Origin: Solirubrobacteraceae bacterium
GTDB taxonomy: Bacteria; Actinomycetota; Thermoleophilia; Solirubrobacterales; Solirubrobacteraceae
Length of the DNA: 8,652 bases
Assembly: GCA_030038955.1 (NCBI GenBank)
Contig: JASHQV010000050.1
Location: 1-8,652, forward strand
Direction of reading: 5' to 3'
This document shows positions 1-6,382 of this stretch, piece by piece (within the stretch, counting starts at the first letter, position 1; each line of letters begins with the position of its first letter). Below the pieces are notes generated by a model. It searched no databases and was not told where the DNA came from. It was given only the letters and a program-made list of their open reading frames with translations. The translations under genes and the position numbers were made by a program.

Positions 1-104
1 GGCGACGCTGTGACCTCATCTACCGGATGCTCTCAACCGGCACGACCTACGGCGAACTGCCGGCAAGACCGGCACCAACCCTTCCCCAGCCAATCGGCAC
101 CTGA
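1..104 (+). CDS. IS110-family transposase, C-terminal end (partial)
   Basis: An open frame enters from the left edge (first full codon at base 3) and stops at TGA 102-104. It encodes 33 residues that include LIYRMLSTGTTYGEL. This resembles the conserved C-terminus of IS110-family transposases, where an arginine-rich helix is followed by an (I/L)YxML...GxxY motif. The bases just after the stop (CTTGACAAACCCATAGGGAC) look like the sequence that commonly follows IS110 transposase genes in actinomycetes, from memory. These enzymes have an N-terminal DEDD (RuvC-like) domain and a C-terminal serine-containing domain; only the tail is visible here. Whether the gene is intact to the left, or is a relic, cannot be judged. 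With 33 residues the family call is moderate. Confidence 0.55.
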   Translation, partial: RRCDLIYRMLSTGTTYGELPARPAPTLPQPIGT

Positions 105-393
105 ACCCTTGACAAACCCATAGGGACACCCCCCATCAGTCCAACCCGGAGCAGGCCCGAGGACGGTAGGCGTCAGTTCCGCATCCACGCGCCACCAGGC
201 ATCTCGCGACACTGCTGCTACGCCGGCGTAATGAGGACTAGCAGCGCTTACGCCCGCGAATGTCGGATCGGCGACAGGGAGGGGCCGGTTCCGAGGTCGG
301 GTTTGTCCGAGATCGTGCGCTCAGCACCTGTCGCGCGGAGGGGCAGTCGACGAACCACGACAGCCTCGGCGCGCATCAGGGAGTCGATGGCTT
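105..393. other. Intergenic: probable IS right flank, no gene seen
   Basis: This stretch lies between the transposase tail and the convergent methyltransferase gene. Its first bases probably still belong to the noncoding right end of the IS110-type element. IS110-type elements have imperfect or no terminal inverted repeats, so the boundary cannot be placed. Short rightward frames crossing it run on as the antisense of the methyltransferase and have no recognisable protein features. No clear terminator hairpin was found between the two converging genes. Confidence 0.4.
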
Positions 394-1173
394 TCACAGC
401 CGTCGCGCGCGCAGCACCCCGGTCAGCATCGGGACGGCGAGCTCGCCGCTCGCGGTCTCCGGCCTGCCCGCGAGGAACGCGTGGATCCGCTCGAGCGTGA
501 GCTGTCGATCGCGCTTGGGCATCACCAACACCCCCGCTTTGGTTGCGAGCGTCGCGGTGAGCGAGTCGGCGGTGCGCAGCTGTCGGTGTGGAAACTCGGC
601 CTGCTCGGCGGTGCCGAACCGGGCGGCCAACCCGATGCTGGGAAGGTGCGCATTTGCGGTCTCCGCCCGCCAGCCGCTGAGCGTGTCACGCGGGCCGATC
701 GCCGCGCTGCCGCTAATCCGCGCCAGTTCGGCGACCCAGTCGACGCGGTCATCGAACACGTTCCACAGGCCGGCGAGAACGCCGCCCGCAACGAGGACCC
801 TCGCGATCTCGGGTCCCGCGAGGTCCATCTCGAACCAATGCAGCGCATGGCCGGCGAGCACGGCATCGACCGACCCGTCAGCCAACGGCACCGCCTCCGC
901 CCGACCCCGCAGAGAACGGACAGCGGGCAGCGTGCGGCGCAGCTCGCCCAGCATCGCCAGGTCGGGCTCGACCGCGACGACCTCGGCGCCCACCGCAAGC
1001 AGCGTCGCGGTCAGCTTCCCAGTCCCAGCACCAAGGTCCAACACCCGCACACCGGGCGCCCGCTCGAGCGCCCACCGCACCGCATCCTCCGAGTAGCCCG
1101 GGCGATGCTCGGCGTATGCCGCCACCGCAGCCCCGAACGACAAGCCGTAAACAGACCGCTCGTCCCGCTCCAC
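394..1173 (-). CDS. Class I SAM-dependent methyltransferase
   Basis: This 259-residue cytosolic protein is predicted to transfer a methyl group from S-adenosylmethionine to an unknown small-molecule acceptor. Residues 44-52 (VLDLGAGTG) form the glycine-rich SAM-binding motif I. E69 in VAVEP is the acidic residue expected to bind the SAM ribose. Residues 91-113 (starting RAEAVPLADGS) match motif II, and 127-139 (LVAGGVLAGLWNV) match motif III, as in the Methyltransf_11/UbiE-like group. The N-terminal F13..Y20..RPGY resembles trans-aconitate-type methyltransferases (YxxxRPxYP). The C-terminal third (about 145-259) is the variable substrate-binding part, so the substrate is unknown. The start is GTG at 1173, with AGGGTGG at 1178-1184 on the minus strand as the ribosome-binding site, four bases away. 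The gene is leftward and lies about 270 bp beyond the reductase gene, so co-transcription is possible but unproven. The general class is certain; the specific function is not. Confidence 0.9.
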   Translation of the reverse strand: MERDERSVYGLSFGAAVAAYAEHRPGYSEDAVRWALERAPGVRVLDLGAGTGKLTATLLAVGAEVVAVEPDLAMLGELRRTLPAVRSLRGRAEAVPLADGSVDAVLAGHALHWFEMDLAGPEIARVLVAGGVLAGLWNVFDDRVDWVAELARISGSAAIGPRDTLSGWRAETANAHLPSIGLAARFGTAEQAEFPHRQLRTADSLTATLATKAGVLVMPKRDRQLTLERIHAFLAGRPETASGELAVPMLTGVLRARRL

Positions 1174-1178
1174 GCGAC

Positions 1179-1233
1179 CACCCTAACCGAGCCGCGCCAA
1201 CACGATCACCCTAACCGGGCCGCGCCAACACGA
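1179..1233 (-). repeat. Tandem 27-bp direct repeat over the methyltransferase translation-start region
   Basis: Bases 1179-1205 and 1207-1233 are direct repeats of 27 bp with one mismatch (A/G at 1190 versus 1218), separated by one base, giving a 28-bp period. Read on the minus strand, each copy contains a GTTAGGGTG Shine-Dalgarno-like segment. The copy nearer the gene supplies its ribosome-binding site. The other copy places AGGGTG before a second GTG (1203-1201), which opens a six-codon frame ending in TAG at 1185-1183, right on the true ribosome-binding site. A slippage duplication is the simplest origin. Any role as a translated leader is inference. Confidence 0.75.
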
Positions 1234-1439
1234 CCTCCATCAGACACGCCACGCAATCCCACAGCATTCTGAGGCACGAGACACCACCACCGAGAAACCG
1301 GATGCGCGGCTCCAGACCTGAGACCGCCCCAGAAGCGAACGAGGGAGCCTGGACACGAAGTCCTGCTCCACCGACGTTGCCACGTAGAGCAGCAGCCCGG
1401 CTCTCGCAGCCGGTTCGGCGACATTCCAGGAGTCGTTGT

Positions 1440-2018
1440 TCACCGTGGGGGTCGACCCGACGATTCACGGGCGCTCCGGTAGCGCTCGTAGATCACGCGC
1501 GATCCGAATGTCCGCGTTTCGACTAGGTCTAGACGAACGTGTTCGGTGACGGGCGGAAGCAATGGCGTGCCGCCACCAACGATGACTGGATTGCGAAACA
1601 AGCGCAGCTCGTCGACGAGACCCAGCTCGATCGCCTGGGCAGCCAGTCCAGCGCCGCCGATCTCGACGTTCTTGTCGGTCGCGCTGAGCGCAGCGGCGAC
1701 CTCGTCGGCCACTGAAGCCTCGGCGAGCCGGGCGTTGCCCTGAACGGCATCGAGCGTACGGCTGAACACGACCTTCTGGGTCGCCCCCCAAGCATCGGCG
1801 AAGGCGGCCTCGAGCTCCGTCTTGCGCAACGATGGATCTGTCTCCCACGCGAGCATGGTCTCGTAGAGCCTGCGGCCACACAGAACGCCGCCAAGCTCGC
1901 TGACCTGCGCGAGGTGGAAACGGAACTGCTCCTCGCTCGGGACCGTCCACCCGAACCCGCCGTCGCGGTCGGCGACAAAGCCGTCCACCGAGACGCTCAT
2001 GGAGTAGATCAGTGACAT
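1440..2018 (-). CDS. Dihydrofolate reductase family protein (RibD C-terminal-like)
   Basis: This 192-residue protein fits the small stand-alone DHFR-like/RibD_C family, which uses NAD(P)H to reduce pterin-like or other, mostly unknown, substrates in the cytosol. Residues 4-17 (IYSMSVSVDGFVAD) are the typical first strand and loop, ending in the S/x-DGF-I/V-A motif. GVLCGRRLYETM at 44-55 matches the family's GRxTYE motif. VVFSRTL (83-89) resembles the usual K/VVxSxTL strand. IGGAGLAAQAI (120-130) is the glycine-rich dinucleotide-binding loop. VDELRLFRNPVIVGGGTPLL (135-154) is the classic C-terminal signature. The length is normal and the gene looks intact. The start at ATG 2018 is chosen because MSLIYSMS is the usual beginning of such proteins. 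No good Shine-Dalgarno sequence precedes it, so initiation may be weak or leaderless. Such enzymes are rarely the true folate-pathway DHFR, hence no gene symbol. Confidence 0.9.
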   Translation of the reverse strand: MSLIYSMSVSVDGFVADRDGGFGWTVPSEEQFRFHLAQVSELGGVLCGRRLYETMLAWETDPSLRKTELEAAFADAWGATQKVVFSRTLDAVQGNARLAEASVADEVAAALSATDKNVEIGGAGLAAQAIELGLVDELRLFRNPVIVGGGTPLLPPVTEHVRLDLVETRTFGSRVIYERYRSARESSGRPPR

Positions 2019-2362
2019 CGTGCGTTGTTTTCGTGGCCGGTTTGTTCTGCCACGCTAGGCCGGTCGCAGAACGCAGGTCCGGAGGCCGTCGAAGTGATCG
2101 TACGGATGAGAGCGACATCGTCCACCTGCGACCCCTTCGGACCCACCGCGGTGAGGACGAGCGGCCCGCGGAGACGACTTCCACGAGCTACGGGCCCTGG
2201 CCCCAGGCTGCTGGTCGGCGCCTCGGATGCCTGGAAGCAGCAGTCCCAGGTCAAAGCGCTCATCAGGCGACTAAGCGACCGTAAGCGACAGCGACCGCCC
2301 CAGCCATCCACTTGATCTCGGCGAGCTGGTTGGTCACACGGGCTTTCTAGTGGTGCAATGAG
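2019..2362. other. Intergenic between divergent genes
   Basis: These 344 bases separate the leftward reductase gene from the rightward lipoprotein gene, so they should hold both promoters. Apart from the inverted repeat near 2058, the only pattern is a cluster of four GCGAC pentamers (2267-2271, 2275-2279, 2285-2289, 2291-2295), two of them as TAAGCGAC. Open frames on both strands show no recognisable protein and have arginine/serine-rich compositions typical of noncoding GC-rich DNA. No convincing promoter for the lipoprotein gene was found. Confidence 0.4.
2044..2072 (-). promoter_or_regulatory. Inverted repeat, candidate operator upstream of the reductase gene
   Basis: GTTCTGC (2044-2050) and GCAGAAC (2066-2072) form a perfect 7-bp inverted repeat. 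The 15-bp spacer gives a centre-to-centre distance of 22 bp, two helical turns, which would suit a dimeric repressor. On the minus strand the spacer contains TAGCGT (2057-2052), which fits an actinomycete -10 hexamer (TANNNT), about 34 bases upstream of the start codon. No matching -35 was found. The repeat itself is visible in the sequence; the operator and promoter roles are inferred. Confidence 0.3.
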
Positions 2363-2365
2363 TTG

Positions 2366-3637
2366 ATGATGCTGTCAGTGCTCTTGCATCGCAGGCGGCG
2401 GCCGTTGACCTGGCGGTCGGGGGTAACGGTCGTCATCGCGTTGGGGGTTGCCGGTTGCGGCTCGAGCCACGTGCTGCATCCGTCGCGGCCTGCCCGGGTC
2501 GAGGGTCGGCACCGGGTTGACTTGCGCGCGCCTTCGGTCGTTGTCGCCCGTCTCGCCAGGTTGACGGCGGGATCGTTCGATGTCCTCCCGGGTCGAGCAC
2601 ACCCGCCGGGTGCGTTCATCTCCGACGCGGTCTTCCGGCTGCGAGCGAGGTCGCGCGGGTTCCCGCTGAGCCTACGCCAGGCGGAGGGATGCACGGCCGA
2701 GACCGCGGTCCGCTCCCCCAGTGGACGCTTTCTCCTGTACACCGATGGCGCCGGCCGCGTTCCCGTGCTCAAGGTGCTCGACACGCGCACTGGCAGGAGC
2801 CGCGTCTGGCGCGCGGATGCGTGCGACCCGGCCTGGGCGGCGTCAGGGGCGATTGCCTACCTTGCGTTGCGCGCGTATAGCCCCAATGGCGTCAAGCCGG
2901 TCGATGGAAGGGTCGTCGTCACCCAAGGGCTTGATAGCCCGGATTCGGTCTGGACGAGCGCGCCGGATCAGCCGGTCGCTTGGGCCGGGAGCCGGCTGCT
3001 TACAATCGACGGTGAGGCGAGGGTGCGGATCCTGTCCGCTCCTGCTGCGGTGCAGAACGTCGCCGATCTGTTCGCCGGCAGCCGCTCTGGCGCGCACGAC
3101 TACGGGAAGATCGCCTCGTTCGTGGCGCTCAGCCCGACCGGCGAGTTCGCGCTGCTCAGCCTGCAAGAGCCGATCAGCGGATATGCACGCGATGTGGTCG
3201 TGCTTGTTCGCATCAGCGACGCCCGAATCGTCTCCCGGCTGCTGCTGCCAAACACCCAGACGGCGATCGCGGCGTTCGGTGACTGGTCGGGCGACCACAT
3301 CGTCGCAGCCAACGCCGTGTATGGGGGCTTCAGCAGCCATCCGCCTCCCGCTGTCGTGATCCTGTCGGCGGACCGCTTGCACCTGCGGTTCGTGTCCGAG
3401 CACGGATTCATCTATGACGACAAACCGATCCCAGCTCAGCAGCTCGCCGGGCTCGTGCAAGCGAGCTACGTCAACGGCAACGACCACGCCATCAACATCT
3501 GGTTCTCCGACTATCAAGACAGCTACCAGTACGCGCGATGCAACCTCGCCACCCTCCGATGCCCCAGCGGACCGATTCGCGCCGTTCGCGGCGGCTTTGA
3601 CCCCAGCATGCTGCTCATCAACCCAAGCAAGCCTTGA
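2366..3637 (+). CDS. Predicted lipoprotein with beta-propeller-like repeats
   Basis: This protein of about 423 residues is predicted to be exported and anchored to the outer face of the membrane; its function is unknown. Numbered from ATG 2366, it has a basic start (HRRRR, 8-12), a hydrophobic stretch (about 20-28) and a lipobox VAGC with the lipidated cysteine at position 31. The body carries strand patterns of the TolB/WD40-like kind: SPSGRFLLYTDG...VPVLKVLDTRTGRS (about 118-145), WAGSRLLTIDGEARVRIL (about 207-224) and LSPTGEFALLSL...VVVLVRISDARI (about 256-289). Two C-terminal cysteines at 392 and 399 may pair. Such proteins often act as surface scaffolds, but no enzyme motif is visible. 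The frame opens after TAG 2348-2350. TTG 2363, ATG 2366 and ATG 2369 are all possible starts, and none has a clear Shine-Dalgarno sequence. The gene stands alone, divergent from its left neighbour. Confidence 0.8.
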   Translation: MMLSVLLHRRRRPLTWRSGVTVVIALGVAGCGSSHVLHPSRPARVEGRHRVDLRAPSVVVARLARLTAGSFDVLPGRAHPPGAFISDAVFRLRARSRGFPLSLRQAEGCTAETAVRSPSGRFLLYTDGAGRVPVLKVLDTRTGRSRVWRADACDPAWAASGAIAYLALRAYSPNGVKPVDGRVVVTQGLDSPDSVWTSAPDQPVAWAGSRLLTIDGEARVRILSAPAAVQNVADLFAGSRSGAHDYGKIASFVALSPTGEFALLSLQEPISGYARDVVVLVRISDARIVSRLLLPNTQTAIAAFGDWSGDHIVAANAVYGGFSSHPPPAVVILSADRLHLRFVSEHGFIYDDKPIPAQQLAGLVQASYVNGNDHAINIWFSDYQDSYQYARCNLATLRCPSGPIRAVRGGFDPSMLLINPSKP

Positions 3638-3655
3638 CGTGAATCCCGCGCCGTG

Positions 3656-3671
3656 CAACCGCCCGCGGTTG
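3656..3671 (+). terminator. Small hairpin after the lipoprotein gene, possible terminator
   Basis: CAACCGC (3656-3662) and GCGGTTG (3665-3671) are perfect inverted repeats with a two-base centre, starting 18 bases after the lipoprotein stop codon. The position suits transcription termination or 3'-end protection of the mRNA. No T-run follows, so it is not a classical intrinsic terminator; many high-GC genomes lack such T-runs. Confidence 0.3.
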
Positions 3672-3882
3672 AAGCCAGTACGCCCGGTCCAGCAAGCGTG
3701 CTCCGCTCACGAGGCAGCAGCACTACACCGCGTCCGTCCGAGGCGTTGGAGCTACCGCTTTGGACATTCAGACAGCTTGACCGATCCACGCGCGGCACAC
3801 CGCATTGCGGCGCTCTCAAATCCGCAGCACCTCCAGCAAACTGCCCGCGGGAGCATCCGTCAGTCAGTGCGTTTCTCCTATT

Positions 3883-4207
3883 TCAAGGGATGGTGGTGTT
3901 GCAGTGGATCCTGTGGGGTGTGCGGCGTCGTCGCGAGTTTATGTTGGTGAGGTCGGGTTGGAGGTCACGCATAGTCCTCTCGAGCACGTCGGTTGTTGCG
4001 AGGCCGAGCGCTCGTGTGCCTCCCGTGCTGCCGCCTAATAGCTCTAGCGCTTCCTCGGACCACGCGTAGTAGCCACCGAGGTCCCAATGCGCTCTAAGTC
4101 GGCATCGGTGATCGTCAGTACGCGCTCGGCAAGACTCGCCTCGCCTCGACGGCCACCGGTCTGAACACCGGCGGACCGTCAACGGTCCACCACTCGTCGT
4201 TCGCCAT
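3883..4207 (-). pseudogene. Probable frameshifted small gene of unknown family
   Basis: From ATG 4207 the minus strand reads MANDEWWTVDGPPVFRPVAV and continues to a stop after about 30 codons. The other two frames then carry protein-like text: first AERVLTITDADLERIG (about 4134-4087), then HWDLGGYYAWSEEALELLGG (about 4092-4033) and on to a stop at 3883. The first break coincides with a tandem GAGGC duplication (minus strand, about 4148-4138). Removing one 5-bp unit would join VAVEA directly to SLAERVLTITDADLERIG. A second shift near 4090 is then needed. I recognise no family. The acidic and aromatic composition differs from the arginine-rich text usual in noncoding frames here, which is why a decayed gene is favoured. 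The last 20 or so residues are probably read-through. Confidence 0.35.
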
Positions 4208-4366
4208 CCTCGCAGCGTATTGGACGCTCCCAAAGCGGTGCGGCCGCAATCGCAATGATCGAAGACGGCGTATCCCCACAGCCCGGGTTCCCGACGAGCG
4301 CTTGGCCACGCTTCAGATCGCGGTCACGCTCTGGGCTGGGGCACCTCGCTTGAGGACTCGGGACCG

Positions 4367-4696
4367 TCAGCTGAAGCAACCGTAGTTGACCGCGTAGTCG
4401 AGACCTGCGGCAACTAGAGCGAGCCACGATGCTACGGCTACGACGAGCGTGAATCCGAGGACAGCACGGAGCGATCGACGTTCCAAGATGGTGCTCGCGC
4501 ACACGAGCAGAGTCGCCGGAACTACAAGCACGAGGAACGCTTGGGTGCCGGGAAACGTCTTGATCTGGTACTTAGCCGTGAACCAAGCTGCATAGCCACA
4601 TCCAGCGTTGACATGCGCCTCCCAGAAGGCGCAGATCACCCCGACGACAACCGGAAGCACGCAAAGAAGTAGTGGCGTTACCCAACGACGTTTCAT
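4367..4696 (-). CDS. Small membrane protein of unknown function
   Basis: This 109-residue protein has three predicted transmembrane helices: about residues 6-25, 51-69 and 78-99. The basic N-terminus (MKRRW) suggests that end stays in the cytoplasm. The loop between helices 1 and 2 (26-50) would be outside and holds C33; the short tail DYAVNYGCFS also lies outside and holds C107, so a disulfide is conceivable. Basic residues between helices 2 and 3 (ERRSLR, 72-77) agree with this topology. The start is ATG 4696; a TTG immediately upstream is less likely. No clear ribosome-binding site was seen. I do not recognise the family. It is the last protein gene before the att site and points away from it, so it is probably chromosomal rather than carried by the element. 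The hydrophobic pattern makes a real gene likely. Confidence 0.6.
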   Translation of the reverse strand: MKRRWVTPLLLCVLPVVVGVICAFWEAHVNAGCGYAAWFTAKYQIKTFPGTQAFLVLVVPATLLVCASTILERRSLRAVLGFTLVVAVASWLALVAAGLDYAVNYGCFS

Positions 4697-4863
4697 CAAG
4701 CCCGGTATCGGTCAGCGAATGCTATGGCTGAACCGCTGATACGGGTGAATCGCCGGTGGTCGGTCGGCCTCGGTCTACTTCCGCCTTCTCCTCTTGCGGG
4801 ACCGGTTCCGTGCACTACCGCGCGGTCGACCAGATGCTGCCATCCCAACCGTCATTTCTTGAG

Positions 4864-4910
4864 CGCCCCCGGCAGGACTCGAACCTGCGACCCACGGCTT
4901 AGAAGGCCGT
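4864..4910 (-). tRNA. tRNA-Arg (TCT) 3' half, attachment-site remnant
   Basis: Read on the minus strand from 4910 to 4864, the sequence gives an anticodon stem ACGGC/GCCGT around the loop CTTCTAA (anticodon TCT, codon AGA). Next come a five-base variable loop GGGTC, a T arm GCAGG-TTCGAGT-CCTGC (4888-4872), the 3' acceptor strand CGGGGGC (4871-4865) and discriminator G (4864). CCA is not encoded. The expected D arm and 5' acceptor strand (GCCCCCG) are absent to the right, where unrelated DNA begins at 4911. The fragment cannot make a tRNA. A 3' tRNA half next to a tyrosine recombinase gene is what integration of an element into a tRNA gene leaves at the distal end, so this is most likely the att core, about 47 bp or slightly longer. 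Confidence 0.85.
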
Positions 4911-4990
4911 AGACATCACTCTGGACCCAGCAAACACGGGCAGTTGGCATTGCTGAAGGCCCTGTATTTGGGGCGTTTCTGAGCCGGAAC

Positions 4991-5037
4991 GTTGCCCGAC
5001 GCTGTTGACCGGCGCGCCTGTTGACCAACTGTTGACC
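4991..5037 (+). repeat. GTTG(A/C)CC repeats between the att core and integrase, candidate arm-type sites
   Basis: Four direct copies of GTTG(A/C)CC start at 4991 (GTTGCCC), 5004, 5020 and 5031 (GTTGACC). The last three are preceded by CT, giving exact CTGTTGACC units at 5002-5010, 5018-5026 and 5029-5037. The first and third of these extend to CTGTTGACCGGCG. Short direct repeats beside the core are where the N-terminal domain of lambda-type integrases, or an excisionase, binds. They could also include TTGACC -35 elements of the integrase promoter, but no good -10 follows at the right distance. Confidence 0.5.
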
Positions 5038-5056
5038 GGCGTCCGGAGACCTCGAT

Positions 5057-6382
5057 ATGGTCGACCGTGTGGGTCCTCCTCAGCCGTCCTCGACGCCGTT
5101 CCTCCGCGCCCGCGCGACAGGCGTGTTCTGGTACGCGAAGTGGTCGCGGAACGGGGTGCAGGTGAACCGAGCGATCGGTCGAGCGTGGGTCGAGCCCGAC
5201 GGCCGAGGCGGGTGGCGCCGGCGCCGCGGTCGTCCAGCCGATGGCACGTTGACCGCGGCGGAGGCGACCGCACGGATGCTCGAACTCGTCGCCGCCCATG
5301 ATACGGAGCAGGCGCGGCTCGAAGCCGATGCGGATGCGCGCCGGCGGCGTGGCGTGACCTTCCGGGAACTCGCCGCGGACTGGCTGGTGTACCTCGAGCA
5401 CGAGAAGGGTGCCAGGCCCTCGACGCTCCGCGACTACCGATGGCTGCTCGCTGAGCCGGGACAGACGCATCGACGGGGCCAGGGGACCTCCCCGGGGCGT
5501 CTGATGGGCGCCCTCGGCGACCGGCCGGCGCGCACGATCACCACCCGCGAGGTGTCCGAGCACCTACGGCGCTTGGACGCGACCGGCGCGAGCCCGCGAA
5601 CCGTCAACAAGCACCGGCAGGTCATCCATGCCGTCTTCAACTACGGCATGCGGGAGGACGCGCTCGGCCTCACGCACAACCCAGCGAAGGCGACGACTAA
5701 GCGACGAGAACCTCCGCCTGCCGTCCTCGATTTCTACGAGCCCGAGGAGGTCGAGACGCTCGCCCAGGCCGCGGCAGCCGGGCTACATCGCACCGCGGCT
5801 GTCCGGGTGGTGGAGCCGGTAGAGGCCGGCGCACGCGCCGCAGAGGACGCCCAGGACGCAGAGCTGTACCGCATCGCCGCCTACACCGGCCTCCGCCTGG
5901 GCGAGCTGCTCGCTCTTCGCTGGGAGGACGTCAACCTCGGGGAGCGGCGTCTCGTGGTGCACCGCTCACTCAGCGACCGCACTGAAGGCCCGACCAAGAG
6001 CTGGCAGGCCCGCCACCTGCCGATCGCCGATCCCGCTGCCGATGCCTTCGTCCGCTTGGCGGAACGTACCGACTTCACCTCGCCGCGAGACTACGTGTTC
6101 TGCTCGCGCCTCGGCCGACCGCTCGACGGGTCAGCGCTGCGCCGCAGATTCAAGCGTGCAGCGGCGGCGGCCAGTCTTCGCGTCCTGCGCTTTCACGCTC
6201 TGCGGCACGGAGCCGGCTCGCTGGTTGCTCGCGAGACCGACGCCCGGTGGGTCCAGGGCTTCCTCGGTCACTCGAAGCTGACTACGACCGAGCGGTACCT
6301 GCACGCCAAGTCGCGCCCCGAGGACCTCGAACGCCTCAACCGCGCCTTCCGGAGCGGCAACAGTACTGGCGTCGACGCGTGA
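5057..6382 (+). CDS. Tyrosine recombinase / site-specific integrase
   Basis: This 441-residue enzyme is predicted to integrate and excise the element by strand exchange at the tRNA-Arg att site. The N-terminus (about 18-75, with GVFWYAKWS...VNRAIGRAW) resembles the arm-binding domain of actinomycete phage-type integrases. Residues 101-210 form the core-binding SAM-like domain (TFRELAADWLVYLEHEKG onward). The catalytic domain follows, with all expected residues: R280 in TGLRLGEL, K314 in GPTKS, H380 and R383 in HALRHG, H405 in LGHS, and the nucleophile Y414 in TERYLH. An alanine/glutamate-rich segment (about 238-268) sits just before the catalytic arginine and looks like a linker insertion. 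The ATG start has GGAG at 5044-5047, nine bases upstream. The gene begins 146 bp from the tRNA fragment and points into the element. It appears intact and functional. Confidence 0.95.
   Translation: MVDRVGPPQPSSTPFLRARATGVFWYAKWSRNGVQVNRAIGRAWVEPDGRGGWRRRRGRPADGTLTAAEATARMLELVAAHDTEQARLEADADARRRRGVTFRELAADWLVYLEHEKGARPSTLRDYRWLLAEPGQTHRRGQGTSPGRLMGALGDRPARTITTREVSEHLRRLDATGASPRTVNKHRQVIHAVFNYGMREDALGLTHNPAKATTKRREPPPAVLDFYEPEEVETLAQAAAAGLHRTAAVRVVEPVEAGARAAEDAQDAELYRIAAYTGLRLGELLALRWEDVNLGERRLVVHRSLSDRTEGPTKSWQARHLPIADPAADAFVRLAERTDFTSPRDYVFCSRLGRPLDGSALRRRFKRAAAAASLRVLRFHALRHGAGSLVARETDARWVQGFLGHSKLTTTERYLHAKSRPEDLERLNRAFRSGNSTGVDA

Larger units (their letters stand above)
3638..4366. other. 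Gene-poor stretch with one likely gene remnant
   Basis: No intact gene with recognisable features was found across these roughly 730 bases between the lipoprotein and the small membrane-protein gene. The rightward frame at 3653-4069 is serine/proline/arginine-rich and looks noncoding. The only coding-like signal is a broken minus-strand frame at 3883-4207. The part from 4208 to 4366 shows nothing distinctive. Confidence 0.4.

Noticed and set aside
260..1096. Long rightward frame of 278 codons
   Set aside because: It is antisense to the methyltransferase, which has clear SAM-binding motifs; the rightward text is serine/alanine/arginine-rich with no domain.
1211..1468. Leftward frame upstream of the methyltransferase ending MEVVLARPG
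   Set aside because: Cysteine/arginine-rich text without a family match; it overlaps the reductase end and only crosses the duplicated ribosome-binding region.
2267..2295. Cluster of GCGAC pentamers as a CRISPR-like or iteron array
   Set aside because: Units are only 5-8 bases, irregularly spaced (starts 8, 10 and 6 bases apart) and few in number, which can arise by chance in GC-rich DNA.
2843..3658. Long leftward frame of 271 codons
   Set aside because: It lies antisense to the lipoprotein gene, which has a signal peptide, lipobox and regular strand pattern; the antisense text shows none.
4864..4910. Functional or split tRNA gene
   Set aside because: The D arm and 5' acceptor strand are absent, and the adjacent integrase explains the half gene as an att site.
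4724..4912. Rightward 62-codon frame ending in APGRTRTCDPRLRRP
   Set aside because: The C-terminal text is the antisense translation of the tRNA-Arg fragment, a well-known annotation artefact; the rest has no features.
5770..5860. Alanine/glutamate-rich segment inside the integrase as a sign of frameshift or foreign insertion
   Set aside because: The frame is continuous and all catalytic residues follow; I recall similar linker segments in related actinomycete integrases.
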